From NCBI RefSeq assembly GCF_042477335.2, contig NC_091255.1, positions 47,656,501 through 47,720,500 on the forward strand: a DNA stretch of 64,000 nt, in the 5' to 3' direction. Below, one piece after another: positions 35,624 through 47,000 of the stretch. Position numbers and translations under genes: made by a program. Under the pieces are notes generated by a model that saw only the letters and a program-made list of their open reading frames with translations, was not told the DNA's origin and ran no database searches. This stretch comes from Ovis canadensis. Lineage: Eukaryota > Chordata > Mammalia > Artiodactyla > Bovidae. Every line of letters begins with the position of its first letter. Position 1 is the first letter of the stretch.

Positions 35624-36340
35624 GGAACTTTCCGGGGGGTTGCCCACTGAGGGGGCCCTGGTCCCAGCGGCGGGATGCCCTGACTGCCCGAAGAGCCCAC
35701 GGGCGAGGGGAACATCGCCCCCCCTCGACGGGGAGGTCTCTGCTCGCGAGCGCCCCCGGCCCGCACCCGTGGGCCACAGAGCTCCGGGTCCCTCTTCGAT
35801 CTCGTCACGCGGCCCTCTCGGCGGCCGGACTCCTGGGTCCCTGTGAGTCCCGGCGCGGTCGGCCGCCCTTCCTGCCGCCGCGAGCCCTGTGCAGCCTCGG
35901 CGGGAGCCCCTCTTGAGTTGCCCGGAGCGCAGAGGCTGGGGAAACAAAGCGGCCGGCGGCCGCAGGAGGCGGGAAGGACCCCGGGCCCGGCACCCGGTGC
36001 CGGGGCCCAGGCGGCGGGGAGGGCGCCTTCCGCCCGCTCGGCTTCTTTCTTCCCCGCTGGCTCCCGGAGACCGCGTTATAGAGAACTGCCCCCTCGCTGC
36101 CCCAATACCAGCGCCGGGGCCGCGAGCCCGCCGCTGATTGGGCGGCACTGCTTGTGACGTTGGCCGGGACCCCACCCCTCCCGCGGCACCGCCCCCATCC
36201 CCATTCCGCACACAGACACACACACGTGGACCCGGCGCGGCGGCGGCTGGGAGGGAGCAGAGGAGGGTGCGTGCGCGGGTGGGATATGGATGGGCTAAAT
36301 GCGCCGCTGCACGTGGCGCAGTGGCGTCCCAGTGTTTAGT
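34600..36340. promoter_or_regulatory. CpG island covering the EPOP coding exon and 5' flank
   Basis: Dense CpG and very high GC run from within the EPOP coding exon to past 36.3 kb, then stop abruptly where AT-richer sequence begins. The open frames on both strands here are by-products of GC richness. EPOP has a CpG-island promoter and is itself GC-rich throughout. Confidence 0.85.
36090..36330 (-). promoter_or_regulatory. EPOP: likely EPOP proximal promoter
   Basis: About 0.5 kb upstream of the EPOP start the minus strand has a CCAAT box (plus-strand ATTGG at 36137-36141, within GATTGGGCGG) and, about 15 bp further upstream for EPOP, a TGACGT half-CRE (plus strand 36155-36160). Two CACGTG-type E-box cores follow at about 36220 and 36310. 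This spacing fits a TATA-less CpG promoter with a 5' UTR of roughly 450 bases. No start site can be read directly. Confidence 0.5.
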
Positions 36341-36369
36341 AGCCGCAAAGCACTTCATTTTTTTCCTCA

Positions 36370-36600
36370 GCAGTCATGGTTTTCGCATCCGTGAAATGGG
36401 AACGTTCACATCTACCCCTTTGGGGCTGCATGAGTCAAACAGAGGTGAATCTCAAAGCGAAGTTGAAAGGAAAGATGAAAAGAGGTTGTTTAGCAGCTTT
36501 GTACAGCAAGGACTCCTGCGGGCAGAGAATGTTCCCTATCTCTCTGTTTCGGTCGCCTAGAACAGTGCCTGGTACACAGAGGGCTCAAAAAAGTTGTATG
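36370..36600 (+). mobile_element. MIR-like fragment
   Basis: Contains TTCGCATCCGTGAAATGGGA and GAACAGTGCCTGGTACACAG in the MIR order, directly beyond the EPOP CpG island edge. Confidence 0.5.
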
Positions 36601-37049
36601 AATAGTTAGGAATTCAGTGAGTGTGTGTGCAAGATGAAAAAAAGGAAGAATTAAATTTGGAGAGGAGAAGTATCATTACACCCACGAAAGATGATAGACT
36701 TTCTCAGTACCTGTTTCCATTTCTCACTTAACTTATAACCGGCCCCTTGAGCAAATTCTGAGTGAGGGGCTGGCTCTGCCATACCCCTTCAAATCCCAAG
36801 ATTATGCCCTGTGAGGCTTGAACTGCCAAAATGGGTTGAGGAGACCAGAGGAGGAGATACATAGACCCTCACTCTTATCTCCCCTAGGGAGAGTAAAGCA
36901 AAGAAAGTGAATTCCATTAAAAACCCGGATAAGGGAGGACCATGTACCTGCAGCTCATTCCATCCTCTTACCCTTGTTTCGTTTCTGTAGAGCTCACTAA
37001 TATATGAAAATCTGTGAATGTACTTCTCTTTATCGTCTGTCTCTCCCAT

Positions 37050-37165
37050 TAGTCTGGAAATGAGCTGATGAGAAGTTTGTCTTGATCACTTCTGCAACCT
37101 CAGTGCTTTGAACAGTGCCCAGACTTAATAGGTGCTCAATAAATATTTGTAAGTGAATGAATGAA
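37050..37165 (+). mobile_element. L2 3' end
   Basis: Ends in AGGTGCTCAATAAATATTTG followed by a GAATGAATGAAT tail, the L2 3' signature. Confidence 0.65.
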
Positions 37166-38353
37166 TCCCTGGAATATTCTTCTCTTGATAAAAATAGGGT
37201 CATTGGACTGCTTCCCATCCCCAGAAATATTGAGACTGATACGATGACATGGAATAAGGGTATGTTTGTGTAGGGGTGATGGGTGGTCAGAGAGAGAAAT
37301 ATCTTACTCCCGGGCAGGGGTAAGAGAGGGTTTCTGTAAGAAAACAAATAATGCAGCTTGTATCCTGGTCCTTCTGGTGATGACAACAGAAGTACTGTTT
37401 CCCTGACATGTCATCCCGTAACATTTGGGCAGAAAGGGATCAGGAAGCTCTGCCTCCCTTACAACCCTTTTGCAGAAGCTGGAGGTGAAGACCCCAAGAT
37501 AAGGCAAGCATTTGAGGAACAAGGGGCCCGTGATGTTCCTTTGCTTGAAGCACTCACCCCTTAGCATCTTCTACAGAAGAAATCTGCAGGGAAGCTGCCA
37601 TGGGGGAGGATCCTGGGATCCTGACAGGTTTGGAGGAAAGTTCTGGAAGGATGATGATCTTCACAGTTGTCTCTTTTGGTGGACAGTGCTGAAAACTTTT
37701 ACCTTGGAGACTACAATACCAGACTTCTGTTGCTTATTGGAGGAGGGGACATGTGCTTCAATCTGACCCTCCTCCATACTCTGCAGCTAAGATGCCAGGG
37801 GAGTGGGCTTGGGTCCCACCAGTGGGCTTGAGTTTCCCACCTCTGGGAAGGCTTGAACCAGGGGTGCCAGCTGTGTGACCCTGGGCAGGTTACCTGGGCA
37901 CTCTGAGTCTCAACGTGTCCCTATCAGTGAAAAGACACAACAGTAACTTCCTCACAAACCTTATCGGGAGTGGAAATGATGTGTGGGCTGACCCAGCTGT
38001 TGCAATTCCTGTTGCCTACGGTAGAGGACACTCGACCCCGTCCTCAGCCTGGATGAGGAGACCGGTTTCTTCAGAAACCTGTCCTTCCCAGAGGCTGGAT
38101 ACAGGACCCCATTTGACTCCTTAGGAATAAGGGATAGGAAGGACCCCTCAAGACCTGGATGCCAGGCTTCCCTTTCTGTGGCTCATCTGAGTCTCGTCCA
38201 AAGGGCTGTGTTCAAGGATTTGGGAGCGGGGGACCTGCCCACTTTCCCCAGAGGAAGGTACAGTGGGGAATAGTAATTTCTATAGTACTGATGTCATTCC
38301 AATCTCTGTCCTAAGATCTTTGTTAATCCCCATAATAATTCTATGAGGTACTG
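37166..38353. other. unassigned sequence with MIR traces
   Basis: MIR-like text at about 37860-37985 (GCTGTGTGACCCTGGGCAGG) and a MIR-like edge at 38270-38350. Otherwise nothing recognised. Confidence 0.4.
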
Positions 38354-38354
38354 A

Positions 38355-38595
38355 AGTTCCAATACTTTGGCCACCTGATGTGAAGAGTTGACTCATTGGA
38401 AAAGACCCTGATGCTGGGAAAGACTGAGGGCAGGAGGAGATGGATGCAACAGAGGATGAGATGGCTGCATGGTATCACTGACTCAATGGACATGAGTTTG
38501 AGCAAACTCTGGGAGATAGTGAAGGACAGGGAAGCCTGGTGTGCTGCAGTTTATGTGGTTGGAAAGAGACATGACTTATCAACTAAACAACAACT
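38355..38595 (+). mobile_element. BovB 3' fragment
   Basis: Matches 6610-6850 of the BovB copy in this window (CCAATACTTTGGCCACCTGA, GATGCTGGGAAAGACTGA). Very short and inactive. Confidence 0.88.
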
Positions 38596-38596
38596 T

Positions 38597-39690
38597 TTTT
38601 TCATTGAGTAATAGCTGATGTACAATGTTGTGTTAGTTTCTGCTGCTGCTACTGCTGCTAAGTCGCTTCAGTCGTGTCTGACTCTGTGCGACCCCATAGA
38701 CGGCAGCCCACCAGGCTCCCTCATCCCTGGGACTCTCCAGGCAAGAACACTGGAGTGGGTTGCCATTTCCTTCTCCAATGCAAGAAAGTGAAAAGTGAAA
38801 GTGAAGTCGCTCAGTCGTGTTCAACTCTTAGCGACCCCATGGACTGCGGCCCACCAGGCTCCTCCATCCGTGGGATTTTCCAGGCAAGAGTACCGGAGTG
38901 GGGTACCATTGCCTTCTCTGGTGTTAGTTTCTAGTGTACAGCAAAGTGATTCAGTTATACATACATGTACATATCTTTTTCATTATGGTTTGTTACAGGA
39001 TATTGAATATATTTCCCTGTGCTATACTGTAGGACCTTGTTGTTTCTCTACTTTATATATAGTAGTTTGTATCTGCTGATCCCATACCCCTAATTTATCC
39101 CTCCCCACCTCCTTTCCCCTTTGGTAACCATAAGTTTGTTTTCTCTGTCTAAAATCTGTTTCTGTTTTGTAAATGAGTTCATTTGTGACATATTTTGGAT
39201 TCCGCATGTCTGTGATATCATGTGGTATTTGTCTTTCTCTTTCTGACTTGCTTCAATGTGTATGGTGATTTCTAGGTCCATCCATGTTGCTGCAAACGGC
39301 ATCATGTCATTCCTTTTTATGGCTGAGTAGTATTCCATTGTGTATATATACCACATCTTTCTTTATCCATTCATCTGCTGATGGACATTTAAGTTGCTTC
39401 CATGTTCTGGCTATTGTAAATAGTGCTGCTATGAACACTGGAGTGCATGTATCTTTCCAAATTATAGTTTTCTCTGGATATATGCCCAGGAATGGGATTG
39501 CTGAACCATATGGCAATGCTATTTTTAGTGTTTAAGGAATCTCCCTACTTTTTTCCATAGTGCCTGCACCAGTTTACATTTTCACCAGCAGTGTAGGAGA
39601 GTTCCCTTTGCTCCACGCCCCTTCCAGCATTTGTTATTTGTAGACTTTTTAATGATGGCCATTCTGACTGGTGTGAGATAGTACACATGA
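38597..39690 (-). mobile_element. artiodactyl L1, 3' part, split by Bov-A2
   Basis: Inverted L1 3' UTR and C-terminal ORF2. Landmarks include GTTAGTTTCTAGTGTACAGC and GGATATATGCCCAGGAATGG. The frame is broken. Confidence 0.8.
38642..38920 (-). mobile_element. Bov-A2 SINE with target-site duplication
   Basis: Two BovA monomers are joined by an AAGTGAAAAGTGAAAGTGAA linker. A perfect 12-bp duplication GTGTTAGTTTCT lies at 38630-38641 and 38921-38932. A short GCT/ACT-rich repeat lies at its left edge. Confidence 0.92.
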
Positions 39691-40467
39691 GGTAGATGCT
39701 TTTAATTTTAAAAAATTTACATACTATCCAGAACCCACTTTAAGTGTCTAAGTCAATGATTTTCAGTAAATTTACAGTTATACAACCATCACAACAATTC
39801 AACTTTACATTCCCTAATTTCAAAAATAATATATGTGAATATGTATAACTGAATCACAAAAAAGAAAGAATTCTACTTTTTTGAAATTTAGTAATGTTTA
39901 TCTTTTTCCAGCTTTTCTAAATGTCCTATGGAAATCTAATAACAATGTATGAGATGCAAGAGTTTAAATATTATTAATAAAATTAATATAAATATAAATC
40001 TATTACATTTAAATTATTAATGACATCATTCAAGATGCTCCTTCTTTTCTGCACTTGGTAAAATTTTCTCAGAAAAATGTTAATGTCTCACTATGATTTT
40101 ATATTTTTTTATTTTCCCTTATAAAAAAGTTTACATTTCCTAAGAGATCCCTCATCCACTCTTGCAGTACCTCCCTGTTCCCACCCCAGGGAACTACTTT
40201 CTGTCTCTGTAGATCTGCATTTTCTGGACATTTTATAGAAATACAAAGGCCCTAAGTGGTCTTTTGCATCTGACTTCTTTTACAAAAAATACTGTTGTGA
40301 GGTTAATATATGTTGTAGCATATATTAGTAGTCTGTTCCTATATATTGCTGAAGTATCCTTTTTATTGCTGAAGTATGGATATACCCCATTTTGTTGATC
40401 CAAACACATTTGGCTTGTTTCTACTTTATTATTGTAAATAATTTTATGAATTTTGGCATACAAGTCT

Positions 40468-40606
40468 TTTTTTCAAATATTTATTATTTATTTGTCTGCG
40501 CCAGATCTTAGTTGCGGTTCGCCGACTCTCTCTTGTGGCACGTGTGATTGAGTTCCTTGACCAGCGCTCGAACCCAGGCCCCTGCACTGGGAGTGTGAAA
40601 GTCTCT
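40468..40606 (-). mobile_element. CHR-like SINE, partial
   Basis: Inverted body with TATTATTTATTTGTCTGCGC tail and GACCAGCGCTCGAACCCAGG core. The head is truncated. Confidence 0.7.
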
Positions 40607-40701
40607 GGTGTACACGTCTTTGTGCAGACATGTTTTCACGTCTCTTGTAGATAATAAAGAGTAGGATTGCAAGGTCCTAGGGTAAATTTATGTTTAACTT
40701 T

Positions 40702-41473
40702 ATTTTCATTTTATTTTTTATTTTTTTTAATTGTTTAGTTTTTATTTCATAATCATAAATTTAACTTTGCAATCCAGCTAAACTTGGAGGGGGATAAGGA
40801 AAATATGGAACCCAAAGAACTGTAGCGAGAGCACAAAGATTATAGGATATTTCGAGCAGATGGGGTGAAGGGGTGCTCTCCTGGGCTACAGAAGGAATGG
40901 TCTGGTGGTTAAGTAAAACGTAAGTCAAATTTATTAGATTTGTCCACAGTCAGCAATGGTGATCTTCTTGCTGGTCTTGCTGTTTCTGGACCCAAAGCGC
41001 TCCATGGCTTCCACAATATTCATGCCCTCTTTCACTTTGCCAAAGACCACATGCTTGCCATCCAACCACTCAGTCTTGGCAGTGCAAATGAAAAACTGGG
41101 AACCGTTTGTGTTGGGGCCAGCATTTGCCATGGACAAGATGCCAGGACCTGTATGCTTCAGAAAGAAATTCTCATCATCAAATTTCTCACCATAGATGGA
41201 CTTGCCACCAGTACCATTATGGCGTGTGAAGTCACCACCCCGGCACATAAATCCCGGAATTATTCTGTGAAAGCAGGAACCTTTATAACCAAATCCTTTC
41301 TCTCCAGTGCTCAGAGCACGAAAGTTTTCTGCTGTCTTCGGGACTTTGTCTGCAAACAGCTCAAAAGAGACGCGGCCCAAGGGCTCGCCGTCGACAGCGA
41401 TGTCGAAGAACACGGTGGGGTTGACCATGGCTAGACAGCGATGGAGGCTCCGGGGTGGCGGCGTCTGCAAGGC
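40702..41473 (-). pseudogene. PPIA: processed PPIA (cyclophilin A) retrocopy with open reading frame
   Basis: An intronless copy of the PPIA mRNA: a 5' UTR piece, the complete coding region 41428-40934 (164 residues, stop intact), 3' UTR and a degenerate poly(A) tract seen as T-rich sequence at about 40702-40740. A perfect 13-bp target-site duplication TATGTTTAACTTT flanks it (40689-40701 and 41474-41486), the hallmark of L1-driven retrotransposition. The site lies inside an old minus-strand L1. Cyclophilin A is a cytosolic peptidyl-prolyl isomerase. The copy keeps R55, F60, M61, Q111, F113, W121 and H126, but residue 63, glutamine in the active site of the parent as I recall it, is arginine (codon at 41240-41242). 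F89 and S150 are two further apparent changes. No promoter is visible, so it is probably untranslated, but the frame is undamaged. Confidence 0.93.
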
Positions 41474-41520
41474 TATGTTTAACTTTTAAAGAAATTGTCA
41501 AAATGTCTATTAATAAGGGA

Positions 41521-41875
41521 CAGAGATTTTAAGTGACTTGCCCAAGTTCAGGCTGCCGAGTAATGTCAGAGTCAGCTGGGTCCCAAGTGGATGCTGACAA
41601 CAGTCCGTCTGCCTCAAGGTGATGAATGTAAGAGGGAAGCCATTTCTCATCCCATTACTGAACAGCCACCACCATTTTTGCCCATCTTGCTTCTAGAATT
41701 CCCTAAGTCAGACTGTGCCAACCAAGAGGGTTGTACCATCCCTTAGACAACATCTACACTTCGCTCTGGAAACACTGAGGTTAATAGCTCAAGTTCCGAA
41801 GTCAAATGTGTCTCTTCGTATTCCAGACTCCTCATTTTACCAGTGGTGTGACTGGGGGCAAGTTACTTAGCCTCT
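41521..41875. mobile_element. MIR-like fragments
   Basis: GTGACTTGCCCAAGTTCAGG near 41534 and GGGGGCAAGTTACTTAGCCT near 41854 are MIR-style cores. The sequence between them is not assigned. Confidence 0.5.
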
Positions 41876-42020
41876 GTTTGTATTTTATTTATTGATTTGG
41901 CTGCACCAGGTCTTAGTTGTGGCATGTGGGAACTAGTTCCCTGACCAGGGATCAAACCTGAGCCCCCTGCACTAAAAGTGTGGAGGCTTAGCCACTGGAC
42001 CACCAGGGAAGTCTCAGCTT
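41876..42020 (-). mobile_element. CHR-like SINE
   Basis: Inverted: a TATTTTATTTATTGATTTGG tail, and a head ending GGACCACCAGGGAAGTCTC. Confidence 0.8.
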
Positions 42021-42054
42021 CTGCTTTAGTTCTTCGGATGTAAAATAGAAATGC

Positions 42055-42272
42055 ATATGTGCTAAGTTGCTTCATTTGTGTCCAACTCTTGCAACCCTAT
42101 GGACTGTAGCCCACCAGGCTCCTCTGTCTATGGGATTCTCCAGGCAAGAATACTGGAGTGGGTTGCCATTCCCTTTTCCAGGGGATCTTCCTGACCCAGG
42201 GATTGAACCCCCATCTCCTGAGGCTCTGGCATTGCAGGCAAATTCTTTACCACTGAGCCACTAGGGAAGCCC
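42055..42272 (-). mobile_element. Bov-tA SINE
   Basis: Inverted tail TGCTAAGTTGCTTCATTTGT to head GAGCCACTAGGGAAGCCC. Confidence 0.85.
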
Positions 42273-42289
42273 AAAATAGCATCTTCCTT

Positions 42290-42990
42290 TATGCAATTTA
42301 CGAAATGACTTATTGTGGAAACTTTCAAACTCATACAAAAGTTACAGAGGAATATAGTGAACCTCCATGTACCCAACACTCAACTTCAAAACTAATCAAC
42401 TGATAGCCAGTCTTGTTTCATCCTTATCCTCATCCGTTTCCGTCTCTTCTCCCATTTTTTAAAAGCCAACTTCACTGAGGTACAATTTACATATAATAAA
42501 ATTCACATTTTAGGTGTATAGTTTGAATGAATAGTTTTCACAAATGAATATACCCATAAGCACCACAAGACAGAGAATATAATTCTATATTATCTTGATG
42601 CAAATTCCAGATAGCATATGATTTCATTCCAAAATATTTCAGTACGTATTGTTATAAGAAGAGGACTCTTGAAAATAAAAACCCCAATGCTATTATCAAA
42701 CCTAAAAAGAATTAAGTCATCCTTTAACTTCATCAAATAGCCAGTGTTTAAATTTCTAATTATTAATATCTTAAAATATTTTTCTCTACAATTTACTTAG
42801 TTTATTTGAACTAAGATCCAAGGAAGGGTTTCACGTGTTTGATATGTCTCTTAATTCTCTTTTAATCTATAAATTCCTCCTTTCTCTCTTTTAATATTCT
42901 CCCTGAAACTTACCCATTCGATGAAGATACCCTACTGTCATCTAGATTTCCCACTGTCTGGAATTTACTGATTGCATCCCCATGGTGTCA
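42290..42990 (-). mobile_element. old L1M fragment
   Basis: Text such as CAAACTCATACAAAAGTTAC and CAACTTCACTGAGGTACAAT resembles inverted L1M 3' regions. No frame. Confidence 0.55.
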
Positions 42991-43960
42991 TTTAATCCAG
43001 CAATATTTATTAAGCATCTACTAGCATCTACTATGTACAGGACTGCCAAATTTAGCACACACACAAAAATACAAAACACATTCTAACAAAATTATTTCTC
43101 TGTAATTCAGTTTTTGTATATGTGCTACTGAAGTAAGTGCTATTCTCTGTAATTCAAATTTAACTGAATATCCTATGTTTCATCTGACACCTGATCTATG
43201 TGCCTTTGTTGGAGGCACAGTGGTGAGCAAGACAGACAAACTCCACTCCACCTCGAGGATATATTCTAGTTAACTAGGAGGAGCCAGGTAACGTGGCAGC
43301 AGACAACATTCCTTCTGGGGATATTGTGAGGATTAAAAGAGAAACCCATATATTTAGTGCATGGTCCATAAGAGCCGTTGATAAACGCAAGGGCTCTTGG
43401 CAGTAGCTTAGCCTTGTCCCCTCTCCTGTTTCTTCCGTTTTCCATCCCTGCTCCACATCCTTCCCCCTCCACGTCATTACTCTGGGCTTGCCCTCCTCCT
43501 GTTAGACTTCCTCTGCATGTCTGCATGTAGTTAGTTCATTATCTATTCACCTCCACATTCCTTGAGGACCCCCTTTGTAGCAAGCCCCTTACTAGACCCT
43601 AGGAACTAAACTAGGAACTAGGCAATAAAGACAGGGTCTGGTGGGAGAGATGGACCTTCTAGGCTAATCTGGGAAGCAGTGATCGGAGGACAGCCGTGGT
43701 CCTTGGCCTGATAGAGGCAAGGTGATGGTAGAAGAGGGAAGTCTTTTCACAGAAGATAGTAATGTACCACTTAGGCTCTTAAAAGATGGACAGACGTACT
43801 CAAAGGAGGCACGGGAGAATTCCAGCTGAGGAAGCGCTGAGGGCAAGGACCAGAGGCAAGCGAGTGTCTGCCCATGTGCTGCCAACTACCAGCCATCAAC
43901 ATCTTCCCTCCTGCTAAACTGAAGGGGGACTGTCATTGGTCCAGTGCCAAATGCCCTCTG
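42991..43960. other. unassigned, with MIR/L2-type traces
   Basis: CAGCAATATTTATTAAGCATC near 43000 is MIR/L2-like. The remainder is unassigned, with no gene. Confidence 0.35.
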
Positions 43961-45310
43961 AGAGGCACCCCTTATTATTTTTCTCACCAACTCCAACAAC
44001 ATGTCTCTCTCACTAGGGAGCTAAATCTCCCCCTTGACCCCACAGTCCCTGCCCCATCCATCTCTCCACCTCCTCACAGTCCAACTTCCCCCAGGAGCTG
44101 TCTTGCACAGTCTTCCTTTTTGCACTTCCCACTTCCTTCTCAACCCGCTTCCATCTGCTTCCACTCCCACCGGCCACCAAAATAGCTCTTGCTGAGGTTC
44201 CAGTGGCCTCCATCTCATCAAAACTGGCAGGCTCTCCTCAGCCGTCCCGTCTTGACCTCCCACAGGATTGGCCACTTCCTCTTTCCAGGAATTTTCTAGT
44301 CCCTCACCTTCTGGGCACCGGTCTTGCCTGGTGTCCTCCTGCCTCACCAGCTGCTCCCTCTTGTCCGGTCTTCAGCGTAGGCTCCCTCTCCCCTCCTGGG
44401 CCCAAGCAAACAGCAGGGTTCCTGAAGACTTGTCCAGAACGTTCCTCTTCTCTCTCTGTGTCCGCTGCGCAGGTTCCATCCAGCCTTACGCCATGCCCTC
44501 TTGGCCTCCACCTCAGGCATTTCAAAAGCCCCATAGACCCAACCTGTCGCAAACCTGTTTCAGGGTATGGCTCCTCCCTCCACCCCCTCCCACAGTCAGA
44601 AACCCAGGTGGCACCTGGGCACCTGGCGTCAGGTGATCACTACACTCCAGGTCTGCTTATCCCCACCTCCATTCTGGCATACGCTGGCAGCACCCCCACA
44701 TCCTGCCATATCCTGTATATAGCCACCCAACTGGATTGTGTTAACCCCCTGCTCAAAACCCGCTGATGGCTTCCCATTGCTTTGGGGATGAAGAATGAAA
44801 CCATTAACTTGGCTCACAGGTAGGGTACAGCAGTAACTGACAACCCTCACACAGGTCCTCCTGGCGGGCAGGGGACAAGGGGACCGGTTCCCTTACCTTC
44901 TAGCTCCCCTGTGCTGTCCACTCTCCTTTCAGCCACTCAGACCCCTCCCCCTTTAGCGCCCAAGTAACCGGCTCCCTCAGCTCTCTTAGCACATGGGATT
45001 CCCTCTGACCATACACTTTACCCTCCTCCTTTCTCCTGTGCCTGGCCTGCACCTGCTTCTATTCAGAGCTCCACTGATTCATTCACTCCCTCCTGGGAGG
45101 AAGCTGCTCCCCACCACTCCAGACCTTGACCAGGTCAGTTTTCATCATCATTTCCCTCTCAAGACCTGTATACCTTTCCTTCAAAGCTTGTCATCTATTC
45201 ATTTATTAGTACTATTCTCCTCTCCCTTGAAATGTAAATGTATCACACTTTGTTTTAAGAGCCACATTAGATTTTGCCTTAGCTCAGTGACTACCATGTA
45301 ACTGGCACTC
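43960..45310 (+). mobile_element. L2 LINE fossil
   Basis: Colinear with the other L2 copies: TGGATTGTGTTAACCCCCTG, GCTCAAAACCCGCTGATGGC (about 44752) and a 3' end near 45290 (CAGTGACTACCATGTAACTG). Frames broken. Confidence 0.55.
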
Positions 45311-45663
45311 AAATATATTTTAAAAAATCTTTATTATGCATAGTTCAACCTAAAGAGAAGTAGAGCATAGTGAAACAAACTCCTATATACCCTTTACCTA
45401 GATGACGACTTATGTTAGTAATTAACTTTTTTAGTTGAAGTATGGCTAATTTACAATGCTGTGTTAGTTTCAAGTGTACAGTAAAGTGATTCAGTTACGT
45501 TTCTATAATATAAATGTAATATATATAACATATTCCTCTTCCAGACTCTTTTCTGGTTATTATTCTTTTCTATTATAGGCTATTACAAGATATTGAGTAT
45601 AGTTCCCCATGCTATACAGTAGGTCTTTGTGATTTACCTGTTTTATATATAGCAGTGTTTATC

Positions 45664-46000
45664 TGGGCTTCCCTGGTAGCTCAGCTGGTAAAGAATCCAT
45701 CTGCAATGCAGGAGACCTTGGTTCAATTCCTGGGTTGGGAAGATCCCCTGGGGAAGGGATAGGCTACCCACTTCAGCGTTCTTGGGCTTCCCTGGTGGTT
45801 CAGGCAGTAAAGAATCCATCCACAATGCAGGAGACCTGGGTTCAATCTCTGGGTTGGGAAGATCCCCTGGAGGAGGGCATGGCAACCCACTCTAGTACTC
45901 TGGCCTGGAGAATCCCCATGGACAGAGGAGCCTGGCGGGCTACACTCCATGGAGTCACGAAGAGTCGGACATGACCGAGCAACTAAGCACAACACAGAAC
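45664..46000 (+). mobile_element. Bov-tA SINE, double-headed form
   Basis: Two heads with the junction at about 45777-45795, then one tail ending GTCGGACATGACCGAGCAAC. Confidence 0.87.
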
Positions 46001-46156
46001 AGTGTGCATATGTTAATCCCAAACTCCTAATTTATCTCTCCCTCTTCCCCATGCTGTCCCCTTTGGTAACTAGAAGTTTGTTTTTTGTCTGTGAGTCTAT
46101 TTCTGCTTTGTAAATAAGTTCATTTGTATCATTTTTTTAGATTTCATATATAAGTG

Positions 46157-46304
46157 ATGTGTTTAGTCGCTCAGTCATGTCTGACTCTTTGCAAGAATAG
46201 TAGAGTGGGTTGTCATGCCCTCCTCCAAGGGAATCCTCCCAACCCAGGGATTGAACCCATATCTTCCACACTGGAGGTGGATTCTTTACCATCTGAGCCA
46301 CCAT
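46157..46304 (-). mobile_element. Bov-tA SINE, internally deleted
   Basis: The tail TTTAGTCGCTCAGTCATGTC joins early to the head region, so about 60 bases are missing compared with full-length copies. Confidence 0.8.
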
Positions 46305-47000
46305 ATGGTATTTATCTTTCTCTAACTTACCTCACTAACCTTAACCCTAGCATGGTAATCTCTAGATCCATCCATATTGCTGCAAGTAGCATCATTTTGT
46401 TCTTTTTTTGATGGCTGAGTAATATTTTATGCTACATCTTTGTCCATTCATCTGTCGATGGACACTTAGATTGCTTCCATGCCCTGGCTATTGTAAACTG
46501 TGCTGCTATGTACATAGAGGTGCGTGTATCTTTGCAAATTGGAGTTTTCTCCAGATAGATGCCTAGGAGTGGGATTGCAGAATCATATAACTCTATTTTT
46601 GCTGTTCTCCATAGTGGCTGGCTGCTGTAATTATTAACATATTTATCGTATTTGCCAAAATATTTTAAAATGACTTCAAGTTTCCATGACAGTTTACCCC
46701 TAAATACTTTAGGAAGTTTTCTTAGCACAATATGATAATAACCCCTTAGAAAATTAATAATAATTCCATGTATCATCTAATACCCAGCCCATATTCAGTT
46801 TTCCCTAACTGTCCCGCCAAAATGCTTTTTGGTTTGTTCCAACTAGGATCTGAAAAAGGTCTACATAACCAAATGCATGTTGCATTTGATTATGTCTCTT
46901 CTATCTCATTTAATTCTAGAATAATCTTTTTCCCCCTTATGCCATTGAGTTGTTGAATTGCTAAAGCATTTCAGGTAAATCACAGATATCATGTCCCACC

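Larger units (their letters stand above)
39700..41520 (-). mobile_element. old L1M 3' region, split by a SINE and the PPIA retrocopy
   Basis: AT-rich inverted L1M text (TCTGGACATTTTATAGAAAT near 40224, GGATATACCCCATTTTGTTG near 40378) continues at 40608-40701 and again at 41474-41520. The pieces align as one element once the insertions are removed. Confidence 0.65.
45310..47000 (-). mobile_element. stacked L1s: young L1 inside an older L1M
   Basis: 45425-46620 is an artiodactyl L1 3' part (GTGTTAGTTTCAAGTGTACAG, GTGTATCTTTGCAAATTGGA), and older L1M text flanks it on both sides (45310-45420 and 46620-47000). Two Bov-tA SINEs sit in the young L1. Confidence 0.65.

Noticed and set aside
40940-41434. 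164-codon plus-strand frame over the PPIA copy
   Set aside because: Antisense of the PPIA retrocopy; only the minus frame encodes cyclophilin.
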